64,000 nucleotides of DNA from Hormiphora californensis (Eukaryota; Ctenophora; Tentaculata; Cydippida; Pleurobrachiidae): the NCBI GenBank assembly GCA_020137815.1, contig CM035351.1, positions 1,966,909-2,030,908 on the forward strand, written 5' to 3'. Below the pieces are notes generated by a model, which saw only the letters and a program-made list of their open reading frames with translations, was not told the DNA's origin and did no database searches. The position numbers were made by a program, and so were the translations under genes. How positions within the stretch are numbered: the first letter of the stretch is position 1; the number at the start of each line of letters is the position of its first letter. This document shows positions 46,640-58,199 of the stretch, piece after piece.

Positions 46640-46935
46640 AATCTCAGGCCCTAACCCCAACCCCAGCGGCTGGGGTCCAGCCCTAACCTTTACGGCTAAC
46701 CCTGCTTTAGCCCTAACCCTAAACTGATGTAACTCAAAACACCCAGATTATATACTCCATTTTTTTTCAACTGTTCACCCCCCAAAGTCGTGCGCAGAAT
46801 TGTTTTGCGCGTTTATCACATGTTAACGTGTAGCGCGCGCCACAAAAATTCTAAATTTCACTGAAATTTCAATTTTGGGTGAACAGTTGAAAAAAAATGG
46901 ACTTTAAAGTCCATTTTTATTCAACTGTTCACTAG
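46640..46935. repeat. Degenerate CCCTAA block and inverted repeat
   Basis: CCCTAACCCCAACCCCAG and CCCTAACCCTAAAC lie at 46,650-46,725. Next comes CCATTTTTTTTCAACTGTTC paired with GAACAGTTGAAAAAAAATGG around a GCGCG-rich centre (46,759-46,900). The AACTGTTCACCCCCCAAAGT...GCGCGTTTATCACATGTTAA segment recurs in reverse complement at about 50,540-50,625. Confidence 0.75.
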
Positions 46936-47214
46936 TAGGGTTTCTTAATTTCGCGCGCAGTAGTGAAATTCGTAAATGGATTTGCGCGTGCAAGTGCGCG
47001 GCTCTTTCTGAGCGAGAAGTTCGTCCAAAGCCGAGCCGAACCAAAAATGGTTCATTTCCACTTTGGTGGATTTTGATACACTTGATCCGGACGCTCCAGG
47101 CAATTTCTTTCTGATTTCTATCAATTTCTTTACTTTCTGTTTTATTTGTGCCATATTTGATTGCAATCTTATTAATTTATCGCTTCCCACAATTTGCTGC
47201 TTTTAAATCACTTC

Positions 47215-47745
47215 TTCCTCTTACTGGACAACTTCCCACCTTGGAGCCCCCTTCTGTACTTCCTCTAGAGTTTGGACTTTGGCCTCTCCTGGGCACCTCT
47301 TTGCACCCTCCCTTGTACCTGTTTGTACATCCTCCTTCCTGAGTCTTTGGTGTGTCTTTTTGCCATCTGTGGTACCTGCTTCTACATTCTCCCTCGCTCC
47401 TGGGTAGTGGCCAGTGGGTATATCTTTCTGCTCTCTCCCCTTTCCGAGTACCACCTTCCCTCCGTACCCTAGGTACTTCCTTCTGCACCCCAGCCCGGCC
47501 CTGGGTCTTTCCTTCTGCATTCTCTCTTGGCCCACCTTTCATGCACACCCAGCACCCTTCCTCTTTATGGTAACTGCTTCTTCATCCCCCTCCTGGGTAC
47601 CTCCTTCAGCCTTCTGTACCCTTACTCCTTCATACCTGCTTCTACATCCTCCCCCTTTTGGTTAACTTCTTTTGCATCCCCCTCTTTGGTACCTGATTCT
47701 ACATCGTCTCTCCTCGGTACCTACTTTTGAACCCTCCTTCCTTGT
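47215..47745. repeat. Degenerate C/T-rich minisatellite
   Basis: Loose repetition of GGTACCTNCTTCTNCATNCTCC-like units of about 35-60 bases. Long frames on both strands arise from the bias and have no family features. 47,746-48,960 contains simple CT and AT stretches but no gene I can support. Confidence 0.6.
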
Positions 47746-48974
47746 TACTATACCTATCCCCTCTATTTATAATTATCCTTTAATCCCTAAATTTCTTATT
47801 TATAACTGGATGTATTTAATAGTTTAATGCTGCAAACGGAAAACTTAAAAGTAGGAATTAAATGTGATGTGTACGGATGTCGGATGTGTGATGTCTACAA
47901 AGAGGAAAATTATTCTTCTTTTCTCTCGGGGAATCATTACAAAAGAGGTACTGTTACTACTAATTACTAAATTCTGTACCAGCTAATGTTGCAAGAAACC
48001 CCAATTAATCGAATCACGATCGATAAACAGACTATTATAATACATGTTCACCATTTTTGTAGCTAGGTACATCATCATGTCTATTAACCATCTTTGCCCC
48101 ATCCAGGTACCAACTGATATGATAAACATGGGAATCTAGCTTTCACCGCAGTAACGATTAGACGTTGGCCAACTACTTAGTATGTGGCTGGGTTATTTTC
48201 CGAAAAGAGAACTGGACTGGACGCGTGAACTATAACACTCATCTTCATAACCAAGAAGGTTAGTTGTCAAATCGTCCCTTCCCAAATCCCTCCCGAGTTC
48301 CATTCTCTTCCCAGTTATTTATTCTATTCTCCTCCTAGTTATTTATTACATTTCTATTTAGTATTTATCTTAATTACATGCTATTCAACATGGAGGTTTA
48401 ATGATTATGATAGAGGAATCTGTCTCCCTCTGTCGTTCGCTTTCAGATGTCTTCTCTCTATCTCTTGCTCTATCTCTAGCTCTATTTCGGAGAGCGAACT
48501 GTATTGACATGTTTCTGGCCCACCCTGTATCTCCATCTTGTTATGTTATAACCCTCCTAGGAAAGAGGTTCGAGCAAGGCCATCTCCATCGCTATCTCTC
48601 TATCTCTATCTCTCCATCCCTTTGATCTATTTCTCCATACCGGGTATGGTGTAGACTGTAGGTCATAGGTATGGCATACCCATGACTTACACTATAGTCT
48701 GTCTTAGAGTGTTTCTCTAGCTCTATATATATCCCAAGTTTGACATGTATTAGTATAGAGGGAAATGATGTACATACATTTATTGTGTGAACCTCAACAG
48801 TACAGTCATGTACAATAATTTTCGCCTTTATATTATCATTATTATATTATTATTATATTATATCTCGATTCTCTCCGATTGTCTCTGTATTTCTCTCTGT
48901 ATCTCCCTATCTCTATTTCTCTCTCGCCACCCCCTCCCGCTCTCTCTCTATCTCTCTTTCCCTCTCTCTCTCCC

Positions 48975-49029
<55 letters not shown>

Positions 49030-49057
49030 CTCCCTCACCACTGTATTCTTTCAGGAA

Positions 49058-49456
49058 AACTCATCAAAGAACGGCGCTCAGTTGGAACGGCCGGAATACC
49101 TGGGTGGAAGGGTAAAATATCTGCAATGAGAGGTGTATCCTGCTTCTCAAAGATCCCTTTCGAAGTTATGGACTCTCTAAACGAGAAGCCTGTGATCTCC
49201 AAGTGTTCTAGAGTGGTTGCTGCTGCTGATGGAAAAGTGAGACCTGTCGTTGTCTCTCTGAACTCCAGGGAAACTCTGATTTCTCTCCTGAGCTCAAGAC
49301 TACTACGGCCTACTCCAAGGTGTTTCTGGAGCCTGATCGGACTCTAGAGCAGAGGGTTGAGAGAAAGAGAACATTAAAGACTTTGAGTGAGTTGAGAAGG
49401 TCGCATCCTGAGGGACGCTATTTGATTATGGGTGGAGTAATACAGTGTGTGTAGGA
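49058..49456 (+). pseudogene. Broken retrotransposon ORF1-type fragment
   Basis: Two overlapping frames give the same pattern as the intact ORF at 20,634-21,593. First comes VMDSLNEKPVISKCSRVV and DGKVRPVVVSLNSRE (compare LWTTLAEKPLVKSAQRLGR and RPMKISLASKE). After a frame shift near 49,290 comes AYSKVFLEPDRTLEQRVERK and then RRSHPEGRYLIMGGVIQCV with a stop (compare FSRVYISPDLTSEERVAR and the terminal IKGGEVVEV). Preceded by a (CT)n tract at 48,977-49,026 and an acceptor-like TTCTTTCAG. The N-terminal coiled coil is absent. Confidence 0.6.
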
Positions 49457-49847
49457 CTCTGGGTGTCGCCTGTCATATCGGGATTATTCCTGTGTTGGCG
49501 AAGCCCTTGAATGAGTGTTTGAAATATTTTATATTTGAACTTTCATTGTTTTCCGTACTCATTCTAAATGTTGACCCCGAAATAGACAAGGAACAAATAT
49601 AATACCGACAAAGTGATGTGGAAATTAAATCTTGTTCCAGATAAAAACATGGGTGGGGTGAACAGTTTGATCACAACGGACCGTTTTATAATTATGAATG
49701 TGTGGATGTTATTAATTGTTGATATTTTTCGTCTATTTGAACAATGAACTGTGTACCATTTTATTATGCATGTCAGTTTAAATTATTAGTAAACAATTAC
49801 AAAGAACAGTGTGGTTGAATCATTGAAACATGTTTGTAATTATCCCT

Positions 49848-49852
<5 letters not shown>

Positions 49853-49902
<50 letters not shown>
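49853..49902. repeat. (CT)n microsatellite
   Basis: Short CT array. No gene is recognised between 49,457 and 50,860. Confidence 0.9.
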
Positions 49903-49904
<2 letters not shown>

Positions 49905-50867
49905 CTTACTCTTTCCCTCTCTGTATACAAACATGTTTCATTTTGTGTTGAATAACGGAATACTGGAACTTGGAAATGGTCTTAAAATGAGGAAGAAATT
50001 CATAAACATGGTTACGGCACTTGTCAGCGCATTTCTTAGCTGTTTCCATGAGACCTCCTTCCTTTGTCCTTGAACAAGGTGTCCTGCTTGGCGCGCACGG
50101 TACATATTGGTGCGCGCGGTATAAAAGCACAGATGAAAGTCAAAAGGTGACAGCATTTGAAACGTAGACAATTTATTGGTTTTGGCGGGTATTTGGCCCA
50201 GGTTCCAAAAACCTAATTTCGAACCTATTTCATCCATTTTTTTTACTGAATCTTGTTCGCAGAGTGATTTGGAACACTGTGCTTTTTACTAGACCAAAAT
50301 CCGATGTGTCAATCAGGAATAAGGGGCATTTATATCGTTTGACTGGCAATTAGACCTTAATTGACTCCTAGTGACCAATTTACCCAGTCACGCGTATATT
50401 TCTGGTAATTCATATGACTTCTAATCAGTTTCTTAACCATTTCCAAGGATAAAATAGGGGGGTAAAATTCGTGACTGGATCAGATTAGGGTCCCTACTAC
50501 ACCCCTCAACTCGTGCGCGTGCGATATTTTAATTTACGCTGCGCGCGCTACACGTTAACATGTGATAAACGCGCAAAACAATTCCGCGCACGACTTTGGG
50601 GGGTGAACAGTTGAAAAAAAATGGACATTAATTGGCATTGCTAATTGCTACAGACCCTATTGGAAAGCAGCACGTTTCATTATTTTATTATTAAATCTTT
50701 ATAACTTACACAATTTAATTGTATAAATAAATCACGTTTCAAAGATTTTAACGTTCTCGTTTCATAAAATTAAATCTGGAAATCTACGAAAAAACAATTA
50801 AATCTGGGGTGCCGTTACGATCTGGGTGTTTGCTGGCCTGTTTGCTGGCAAAAAAAGTACCGTGTAC

Positions 50868-52470
50868 TAAAATGGCTCTAACTACCAAACCACTCAACCG
50901 TTTTGGGTAATTCAATGTTTATCTGATAGGAAATCTCAAGCCCTAACCCAAACCCCAGCCCTAACCCTAACCCTACTTTTGCCCTTGGCAAACGTTGCTG
51001 GCCCCCGATAGCGCGGGATAAGGCAGCGCTTTTCAACTTTTGCCCCAACCCTAAAAATCCGTGAGTACTGCCACTCCAAACACGGCCAGCGTTAAAATCT
51101 GGGTGTTTTGGGAGTGCTGACAAACGGTTTTTTTAGGGTAAGGGCTAAAGTAGGGTTAGGGTTAGGGTTGGGGTTTGGGTTGGGGTTAGGCCTTGACATT
51201 CCCTACCAGATAAACTTTGAATCAGCCAAAACGGTTGAGTGGTTTGGCGGTTAGAGCCATTTTAGTGAATTAACTTTTTTGGCAGCGCGCACCTGTAAAC
51301 ACCCAGATCGTAACGGCGCCCTCCAAACACCCAGATTTTAAAGTTGGCCTTAAATAACAGTTTTCAAACTTTTCAACACTACTTTAAACAAATTAATTTG
51401 AGCTGAAGAAGGGGCACAACCCCGAAACGTTCCAACCAACCACCGTGTTTTGACTTCGTATGACCTCCCACGCCCCGGACGTGTCCCCCCACACTCCAAT
51501 AGGGATCCCTAAAAAAGTTCAGTATTTACACAGAGTTTACACAGTCTTTACTCAGTCGTTACACCCAGAGCGCCCGCGCCGCTCTGGGTGTAACGACTGC
51601 GTCTTTCGCACTCGATTTGCAGCGTTTTCGGAAACTTTTTTCGCCGCAGCGCTCAATTTTGTGAATTGTGCAGCACACAATCCAATATTTTCTTGGAAAA
51701 AGCCACTGTGCGCAGCACGCGCCGCTCTGGGTGTAACGACTGAGTAAAGACTGTGTAAACTCTGTGTAAATAAAGTCGGATTTTTTGAAACTGTCACCCC
51801 CCCTGAGTTTTCAAATTTCTTTAAATGACCATAAGTCCGGTTCCTGATGAGATAGAGACTTGAAATTTGGAGGTTATAAAGATCTTGCTAAGTTCTTCCG
51901 AACCTCCAAATTTCAAGTCTCTATCTTATCAGGAACCGGAGATATGACAAATTTGTTATTTCAGGGGGGTGACAGTTTCAAAAAATCCGACTTTACTGAA
52001 CTTTTTTAGGGATCCCTATTAAATAATTTTCCCGTACTGATTTTAATCGATCCCGCGCGGCTCCCTCTTTGCAGCGTTTTTGACAAATTTTTCGCCGCGG
52101 CTCTCAATTCAGTCACACATGTATTTGAAATACAAAAAAAGTAAGAGCGCCTCGGCGAAAATTTGACCGAAATGAGGGGCCAGTTGAAAAGCGCTGCCTT
52201 ATCCCGCGCTGGGGGCCAGCAGCGTTTGCCAAAGGGGCCAGCGTTAAAATTTGGGTGTTTCGTGAGTGCTGACAAACGGTTTTTTAGGGTTAGGGCCAAA
52301 TTAGGGTTAGGGTTAGGGTTGGGGTTTGGGTTGGGGTTAGGCCTTGACATTCCCTAGCAGATAAACTTTGAATCAACCAAAACGGTTGAGTGGTTTGGCG
52401 GTTAGAGCCATTTTAGTGAATCAACTTTTTTGGCAGCGCGCACCTGTAAACAGGCCTCCAAACACCCAGA
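50868..52470. repeat. Complex repeat with interstitial TTAGGG-like blocks (three copies)
   Basis: Copy A (about 50,868-51,095) is the reverse complement of copies B (about 51,100-51,330) and C (about 52,180-52,470). All share AAAATGGCTCTAACTACC / GGTTAGAGCCATTTT, a run of TTAGGG, TTGGGG and TTTGGG (50,938-50,985; 51,135-51,190; 52,285-52,343) and ACACCCAGATCGTAACGGCG. A and C also share GCGCTGCCTTATCCCGCGCT. No coding potential. Confidence 0.8.
51498..52020. mobile_element. Inverted-repeat element with nested hairpins
   Basis: Ends are AATAGGGATCCCTAAAAAAG and its reverse complement CTTTTTTAGGGATCCCTATT. Inside, a 48-base arm (51,526-51,573, GTTACACCCAGAGCG) pairs with 51,723-51,770. A second hairpin, GGTTCCTGATGAGATAGAGA / TCTCTATCTTATCAGGAACC, spans about 51,838-51,940. 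No target duplication was found. It sits between copies B and C of the telomere-like repeat. Confidence 0.75.
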
Positions 52471-52632
52471 TCGTAACGGCGCCCCCCCCCCCCCCCGTTC
52501 AAGCGGATCACCCAACCAATCGTTTTGGTGTCAGTTGTGGCTATTTTCTGTTTGCCTGTTTATCCCAATATTACAGATAACACTTTCAGCCTTATTTAGG
52601 AATATGCCATTGTATGATCCACCGTAAACGAA

Positions 52633-54289
52633 ATGGCCAGTTACGTTATAAAATGTTTCATGGCTAATCAAGTAGAATTTAGCATTCCCTTCAAGGAGCG
52701 CCCTACTTATGAGGATCTGTATGATTACGTCGTGAAACGTTTTGGCGATGTGTATCGATGTTATACACTCGAAAACGGGACCTTGCGGAAAATTCGTGCG
52801 AACAAGGATTTCCAAAAACTGGTCGACAATAACCCGATAGAGGTTTACGTTAAACTCTCAAAAACGCTGGCTTCTTCAAATGCTAAAAAATCTCAAAGCG
52901 TTCAACTTCCTCCTCCGAGTGTGCCTGCAGAACCAGATCGATCGCATTCCGTGTCAGGTCGGACAAATCATGTTAACCTAAACACAACAGCTCCGGTCGG
53001 GCCTTCTTCGTCATCAAACCGTCCACCTCACCGACGGGGTCATAGGAGGAGTAACACCGACTACCGGAGTCTGTACATCCCGGAAACTCAAGGACCTCAA
53101 CATGGCTACCAGAAGGTGTCCAATGGAGGGCATTTTGTACCGACACCAAGTCCTGATTCTGGTTTTCAAAGTCCAGATATGTTTGTCTATGAAAGCAACT
53201 CCAGTGCTAACCCTAAACCGGTTACAAACTCAGATGAGATTCCAAGGCATCTGATTGATGACGCTGAAGAGAAAGGGGCATTTATTGACAGCCGATCCAG
53301 CAGTTCCCGAAATTTTGGAACGTGGGGAAGGCGACATACCGAACGTTCTTTATCCATGTCCAATGTTGTTCTACCTGAAAATCTTATCCCTAAAAAACTT
53401 ATAGGGAAGGGCGGGTTTGCTAAAGTATACCACTGCATTGATAAGCAATCAGGCCGCGATTTGGCAGTGAAACAAGTCGAATACGATCCAGGGTGCAGGG
53501 AAACAACTAAAGAACTAAAAGCCCTAAAGCTTGAGTTGGATATCTTGAAACAGCTGAACCATCCGAGGATTGTGATTTATCTGGGTTCGTGCAGTGAACC
53601 GGGAGTTTTCAGCATCTTCATGGAGTTTGTAATGGGTGGATCACTCCGATCTTACATCCAATCAAATGGTCCACTCTCTATCCCTTTTGCCAAGAGATGC
53701 CTCTACGATATGCTTCAAGGGCTGTCTTATCCTCCATTCAAAAAATGTCCTTCACAGGGATCTGAAAGCGGCAAACGTCCTCAAAACTCCCGAGGGTCGG
53801 GTGAAAATAGCAGATTTTGGTGCTGCTAAGAGATTTGAGCTGTTGAAAAGTCTCGTCAACTCACTGTTCGGTAGTGGGTACCCCCTATTGGATGTCACCG
53901 GAAATTAATCATGGCTACAGGTAAAACATGTTTGATTAGGTTCCCAATTCTCTCCCTCCTTTAAATCTCTGACTTATTCCTTTTCAAATCTCCCTTCATA
54001 AATGAATCTCTACTCTCTCTCTCTCTCCTCAGGTTGGACGGAGAAGGTTGATGTTTGGGGTATTGGGGTAACGGCCATTGAATTCCTCACCGGAGATCCA
54101 CCATTCTATAGCTTTGAGCCGATGGCTGCTATGTTTCGAATAGCTAATCGAACACTGAAATCAGAAGTTGAACTACCAGAAGATGTTCCTAGTGGGTTAA
54201 AGTCATTAATCTGGAGTTGCTTAGAAAAGGAAAGTAGCAAGCGACCTTCAGTCGAAGAATTATTATTGCATGAAGTGTTTAGAGAATAG
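52633..54289 (+). CDS. PB1-domain MAP3K-like Ser/Thr kinase, copy 1, frameshifted
   Basis: Exons 52633-53920 and 54033-54289. An N-terminal PB1-like domain (residues about 1-80, YVIKCFMANQVEFSIPFKER ... IEVYVKLSK) is followed by a Ser/Pro linker and a kinase domain starting near residue 250. Glycine loop IGKGGFAKVYH, Lys in LAVKQVE, catalytic HRDLKAANV, DFG in IADFGAAKRF, then DVWGIGVTAIEFLTG and KRPSVEELLLHEVF. PB1 plus STE-type kinase is the MEKK2/MEKK3 plan (MAP kinase cascades). Exon 1 is 1288 bases whereas copies 2 and 3 require phase 1. Compared with copy 2 there are three single extra bases: near 53,730 (TATCC), 53,872 (TTCGG) and 53,906 (AATTAATC). As written the frame breaks before the catalytic loop. 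It is either a recent pseudogene or a local sequence error. Confidence 0.8.
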
Positions 54290-54799
54290 GTTTTAAAACT
54301 AAACGATTACTCATAGTAGAACAGAAAAATAAACGATTTAATTCAAATTAAAAAAGTGTAACTTATTGATAAAACGACCGGCATTGTGAATAGTACATCA
54401 CTTCATTGAATTCTGGGTACATTTTAGAGACTGTGTATTTTAGTTTTGGGCCCCCGTTTCTCTCAGAGTCTCCTGTCCCTCCTCACAGAAGGGACGGTAC
54501 TAAGTTTTAGCCGTGTTTTTATTTTCTTACAATTTCTATTGTGCCATGCACCCACATAAAGTGACATGTATTATGCGAATGAATGTTTTTTCTCACTTAA
54601 TCTAACGTGTTTGACTAATCCATAAAAATATCCCTCTCTCTCTCTCTCTAGATAACACTCTCATCTAGATAGATCGATAGAGAGAGAGCGACGATACGAG
54701 CGAGCGAGAGAGAGCGAGAGAGCGCGCGAGCCGAAGAGCGAGCGAGCTAGCGAGAGAGTATCTAGACGATCGCTCTCTAGTCTCTCTATCTCTATCTCG

Positions 54800-54806
54800 C
54801 TCGCGC

Positions 54807-54837
<31 letters not shown>

Positions 54838-54883
54838 CTCTCCTCTCTCTCCTCTTCCCTCTCCCTCTTTGCCCATACCTTAG
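54800..54883 (+). promoter_or_regulatory. Polypyrimidine tract plus AG immediately before an ATG
   Basis: A CT-rich tract runs to CCTCTTTGCCCATACCTTAG ending at 54883, one base before the ATG at 54885. It looks like a 3' splice site and could accept a 5'UTR exon or a spliced leader. Confidence 0.5.
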
Positions 54884-54884
54884 A

Positions 54885-55262
54885 ATGACGTCATCAGCAT
54901 GGTTCACCGATGCAGAAATTGAGGAGTACGGTCTGGAAGACTGGGCTCTTCATCAACAAGAACTAGAGTATCGGGAGGAACGAGAGTATCAGGAGGAACA
55001 GTACATGCGGGACCGTCAGGAGGAACGTGAGGAACAGGAACGAGATGACAGTCAGTACGGACGGAACTTTCTGGAGGAATGGAGGGAACTTAACGGAGTT
55101 GAGGATCTTAGAGATGATGAAGGGAGACAGACTGCTACACAATTCGACAGCCGACCCAGCAGTTCCAAAAAATCTTTGTCCAAACCTAAAGATCCGCACG
55201 AAATGCCCAGTGGCTTTTTAGAAAAATCTTGCTGCGAAGCGCATGTCACAGAACCTGATTAG
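54885..55262 (+). CDS. Short acidic coiled-coil protein or N-terminal exon related to the kinase linker
   Basis: A 125-residue frame, very rich in Glu, Gln and Arg (REEREYQEEQYMRDRQEERE), predicted coiled coil. The end, FDSRPSSSKKSLSKP, resembles the kinase-1 linker FIDSRSSSSRNFG, so it may derive from a duplicated kinase N-terminus. It stops 190-310 bases before the copy-2 kinase frame. I see no convincing donor that joins the two, so it may be a separate small gene or a truncated linker. Confidence 0.45.
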   Translation: MTSSAWFTDAEIEEYGLEDWALHQQELEYREEREYQEEQYMRDRQEEREEQERDDSQYGRNFLEEWRELNGVEDLRDDEGRQTATQFDSRPSSSKKSLSKPKDPHEMPSGFLEKSCCEAHVTEPD

Positions 55263-55453
55263 ATCCCATTCCGCTGTCGCTGCTGCTGTGGCAGCAGTCG
55301 TTCTGCTCTCGTTCTTCTCCCATTCCGCTGTAATTCCGCTGGCGTGGCGGGAATAACTGCTAACAATTGGGATCTCTAATCGAAATCCGTGCCCGTTTCT
55401 AGCAATTGTGGCTCTCTAAATATGTAACGATCACATAAGAGCACTAATGAGGT

Positions 55454-57065
55454 GTGAGAGCAGCATTAGCAAGCAAAACAGGGATTTTTCTCTCTATTTT
55501 TCTGCTGTCAGTCAACTTTCTCGCTGCGAATGGGATTCGCCCATTCGCTATAAAAAGCCACTGGGACGAAATGTATTATAGGGACCAGGAAAACCAGGAT
55601 GATATTGAGGACCAATGCGAACGGGGAATTGATCGTGGAATTGATAATCATGATAATAAAGAAAAAAAAGCTACTGGTTTAGATAGTTGCGAAGTCGACT
55701 GCCAACCCGACAGTTCCCAACACTTCGCAAGTTGGGAGAGCCAATATTCCGAGCGATCTTTGTCAATTCCTAATGTTAAACTCCCTGAACATCTCCAGTT
55801 TATAAAACTGATAGGAAAGGGTGCGTTTGCAAAAGTGTATCACTGCGTTAACAAGGAATCTGGACGAGATCTGGCTGTGAAACAAGTCGAATGCCTTCCT
55901 GACAGTACGGAAACCAACAAAGAACTAAAAGCCCTCGAGCTCGAGTTGGATATTTTGAAGCAGCTAAAACATCCCAACATTGTGGTATATCTGGGTTCTT
56001 GTAGTGAACCGGGAGTTTTCAGCATCTTCATGGAGTTTGTAATGGGTGGATCACTCCATTCTTACATCCAATCAAGTGGTCCACTTTCTATCGCCTTCGC
56101 CAAGAATTGTCTTTATGATATGCTGCAAGGGCTGTCTTACCTCCATTCGAAGAGTGTGATTCATAGGGATCTGAAAGCGGCAAACGTCCTTAAAACTCCC
56201 GAGGGTCGGTTGAAAATAGCAGATTTTGGTCTCGCTAAAAGATTTGAGCTTTTGTCATCTAACTTCTCAGTTGTGGGCACTCCTCATTGGATGGCACCAG
56301 AAACAATCATGGCTAAAGGTAAGACACGTTTGATTAAATTCCTCTATTTGTCCACGATCACCTCTACCTGCACTTCGCTACTCATTCTAAATCGATCCTC
56401 TCCTTTAAAGGTTGACAAGATACCTAAAACTTTTCGTTAATCCTATTTTTTCGATTTATCAGGAGCATTTTTTCAGATTTTTTTGTCGATTAGAAAAATA
56501 TTCAAAACAGGGCGCTTTCCAGCGCCGCGTATCACTTCTTTAGTTGTTTGGCTGCTGAAAAAGTATAGTGCTGCTGAAATCTACACTGGAATATACTTTT
56601 TCAGTAGCCAAACAACTAAAGAAGTGCGGTGCGGCGCTGGAAAGCGCCCTGTTTTGAATATTTTTCTACACGACAAAAAAATTTGAAAAAATGCTTAAAA
56701 CTCCTGACGAATCGAAAAAATACGATTAACGAAAAGTTTTAGGTGTCTTGTCAACCTTTAACCCTTATTCAGATTGTACAGAAAAGGTTGATGTTTGGGG
56801 GATAGGGGTAACTGCCATCGAATTCCTCACCGGGAAACCACCACTGCACAAATACAATGTTGGAGCTGCCGTGTATAGCATAGCTAATGAGCCACTGGAA
56901 ACGAAAGTTAATCTGCCAGAAAATGTTCCCAGTTGGCTAAAATCGTTAATCTGGAGTTGCGTAGAGATGGAATACAGCAAGCGACCTTCAGTCGAAGAGT
57001 TATTATTACATGAAGTTTTTAGGGAATATAGAGTAGAAAGGGGCAATTCGACAGGGTGGAAATAA
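55454..57065 (+). CDS. MAP3K-like Ser/Thr kinase, copy 2, intact
   Basis: Exons 55454 (or ATG 55571) to 56318, and 56773-57065, joined in phase 1 (AAA G|AT TGT). It lacks the PB1 domain seen in copy 1. An acidic N-terminus with SERSLSIPNVKLPEHL leads into a complete kinase: IGKGAFAKVYH, LAVKQVE, HRDLKAANVLKTPEG, DFGLAKRF, GTPHWMAPE, DVWGIGVTAIEFLTG, RPSVEELLLHEVF. The activation loop GTPHWMAPE is typical of STE20/STE11 kinases. The first 117 bases of the longest frame look like a signal peptide but include the pyrimidine tract and CTGCTGTCAG acceptor-like site (ends 55511), so 55571 is the better start. The intron carries an inverted-repeat element. Confidence 0.85.
56409..56757. mobile_element. 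349-bp inverted-repeat element flanked by TTAA
   Basis: Ends AGGTTGACAAGATACCTAAA and TTTAGGTGTCTTGTCAACCT are imperfect reverse complements. Both sides carry TTAA (56405-56408 and 56758-56761), the target used by piggyBac-type elements. The centre has a second palindrome: GGGCGCTTTCCAGCGCC ... GGCGCTGGAAAGCGCCC, and TTCTTTAGTTGTTTGGCT / AGCCAAACAACTAAAGAA. No transposase. Confidence 0.75.
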
Positions 57066-58195
57066 TGGCGGCAGCGCTTAGGGCAATTCGGCATGTGTAA
57101 CTGTATCTGATTTCTTCGTAAAACATAAAGGACACTAAAAACAGCCATAGTTACGAAAAAAGACTAAATTAAGGCGTACTTAGAGAGTGAGGGAATGAGA
57201 GAGATGCAGGGATAACTGAAAAGATTACTGTAAAGGTATCGATGAAAGGAAGAGAGACTTCGTAATACCTGGTTGCAAACAGTGTAAGCGGGCCACCTTT
57301 CCCGCCAACTAATTTCCCTTATTTTATCCCTGCCCAGGCGCTGCCGAAGGCAGCCCCTGATTTGATACTAGCACGCACGTGTTAACTGCTAAAAGATAAA
57401 ATAGCAGAGTTTAGAAATCAGCAATAAATGTCCGACCATATTATAAACGCATAACGACGCTCCTTCATCAAATCAATTAACTATGATAATCTCTATTATA
57501 GTTGGATTTATGTCGCGTCGAAGTCGAAGCCGTTGATTCAGCGGTATCTACGCGACAGACTGCTCCTTCATAACACACTATGTGTCCAAAGCTATGTGAC
57601 TAATACACCTACAACTGCATCGTATGACCAAGCCTTGATATCTTGATACTGATTTTGTTAACGCATGTAGAAGCCGAAGGACGGGGAACTCCGCATTTGC
57701 ATTATGAATTCATAATGTGATTATCCATATTTTTTTACTTGTTTTAACCTTTCTTATCTTTTTATTGTGCTTTATAGACCGTTTTTATCTAAAATATTAT
57801 GGACGATTTGTATGTGTATAAAAAGTTTATTGTTTATGTAAAAATCTGATGATGCTTCACTAGAATGCCCGTTGAAGAAATCCTTCGCATTGAAGAGTAG
57901 GCATTCATCCCACCGGAAACACAGTAATGAGATGCGCACTTTGCATAACGTGCGGCAAAAGTGCATGTGTTCAGCACGTACTAGCGCCCTGATTGGCCAC
58001 GGTTGCGCGTCGTCTTGCTGTATCTCCGTTTTCCATTACCGTTTTCCCACTACAAGCGAACGTGTTAGTGTTCTATTGGGTCAACTTCAACGGGCTTTAT
58101 AACAGTTTAAAGTTTGACACGAACTCCGAAGATGCATGTATGTACTATGCGAATGAATTAACTCCTTACCAAAAGAACCGTGTTTAAATGGTAAT
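57066..58195. repeat. 3' flank duplicated after kinases 2 and 3 (first copy)
   Basis: Matches 60,400-61,618 in order: GGCAATTCGACAGGGTGGAA, AAGCGGGCCACCTTTCCC, GGTGCTGCCGAAGGCAGCCC-like, CGACGCTCCTTCATCAAATC, GCCGAAGGACGGGGAACTCC, CTTCACTAGAATGCCCGTTG, and GAACTCCGAAGATGCATGTA. Insertions differ between copies (57,935-58,060 is only here). A reverse copy of the 8.5 kb repeat lies at 57,485-57,580. No gene. Confidence 0.85.
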
Positions 58196-58199
58196 TGGT

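Noticed and set aside
46945-47190. Possible 69-81 residue basic protein on the minus strand
   Set aside because: No recognised motif, no splice partners, lies in a repeat-rich interval; not enough to support a gene.
47177-47548. Gly/Arg-rich 123-residue minus-strand frame
   Set aside because: Arises from a degenerate C/T-rich minisatellite; frames are open on both strands.
49906-50237. Two overlapping minus-strand frames of 74-99 residues
   Set aside because: No conserved pattern and no initiation or splice context that favours either.
51135-52343. TTAGGG runs as a true chromosome end
   Set aside because: Unique protein-coding genes lie on both sides and the blocks are short, degenerate and in both orientations.
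55454-55570. Signal peptide at the start of kinase 2
   Set aside because: The hydrophobic stretch coincides with a pyrimidine tract and splice acceptor, so it is probably untranslated or intronic; cytoplasmic kinase domain follows.
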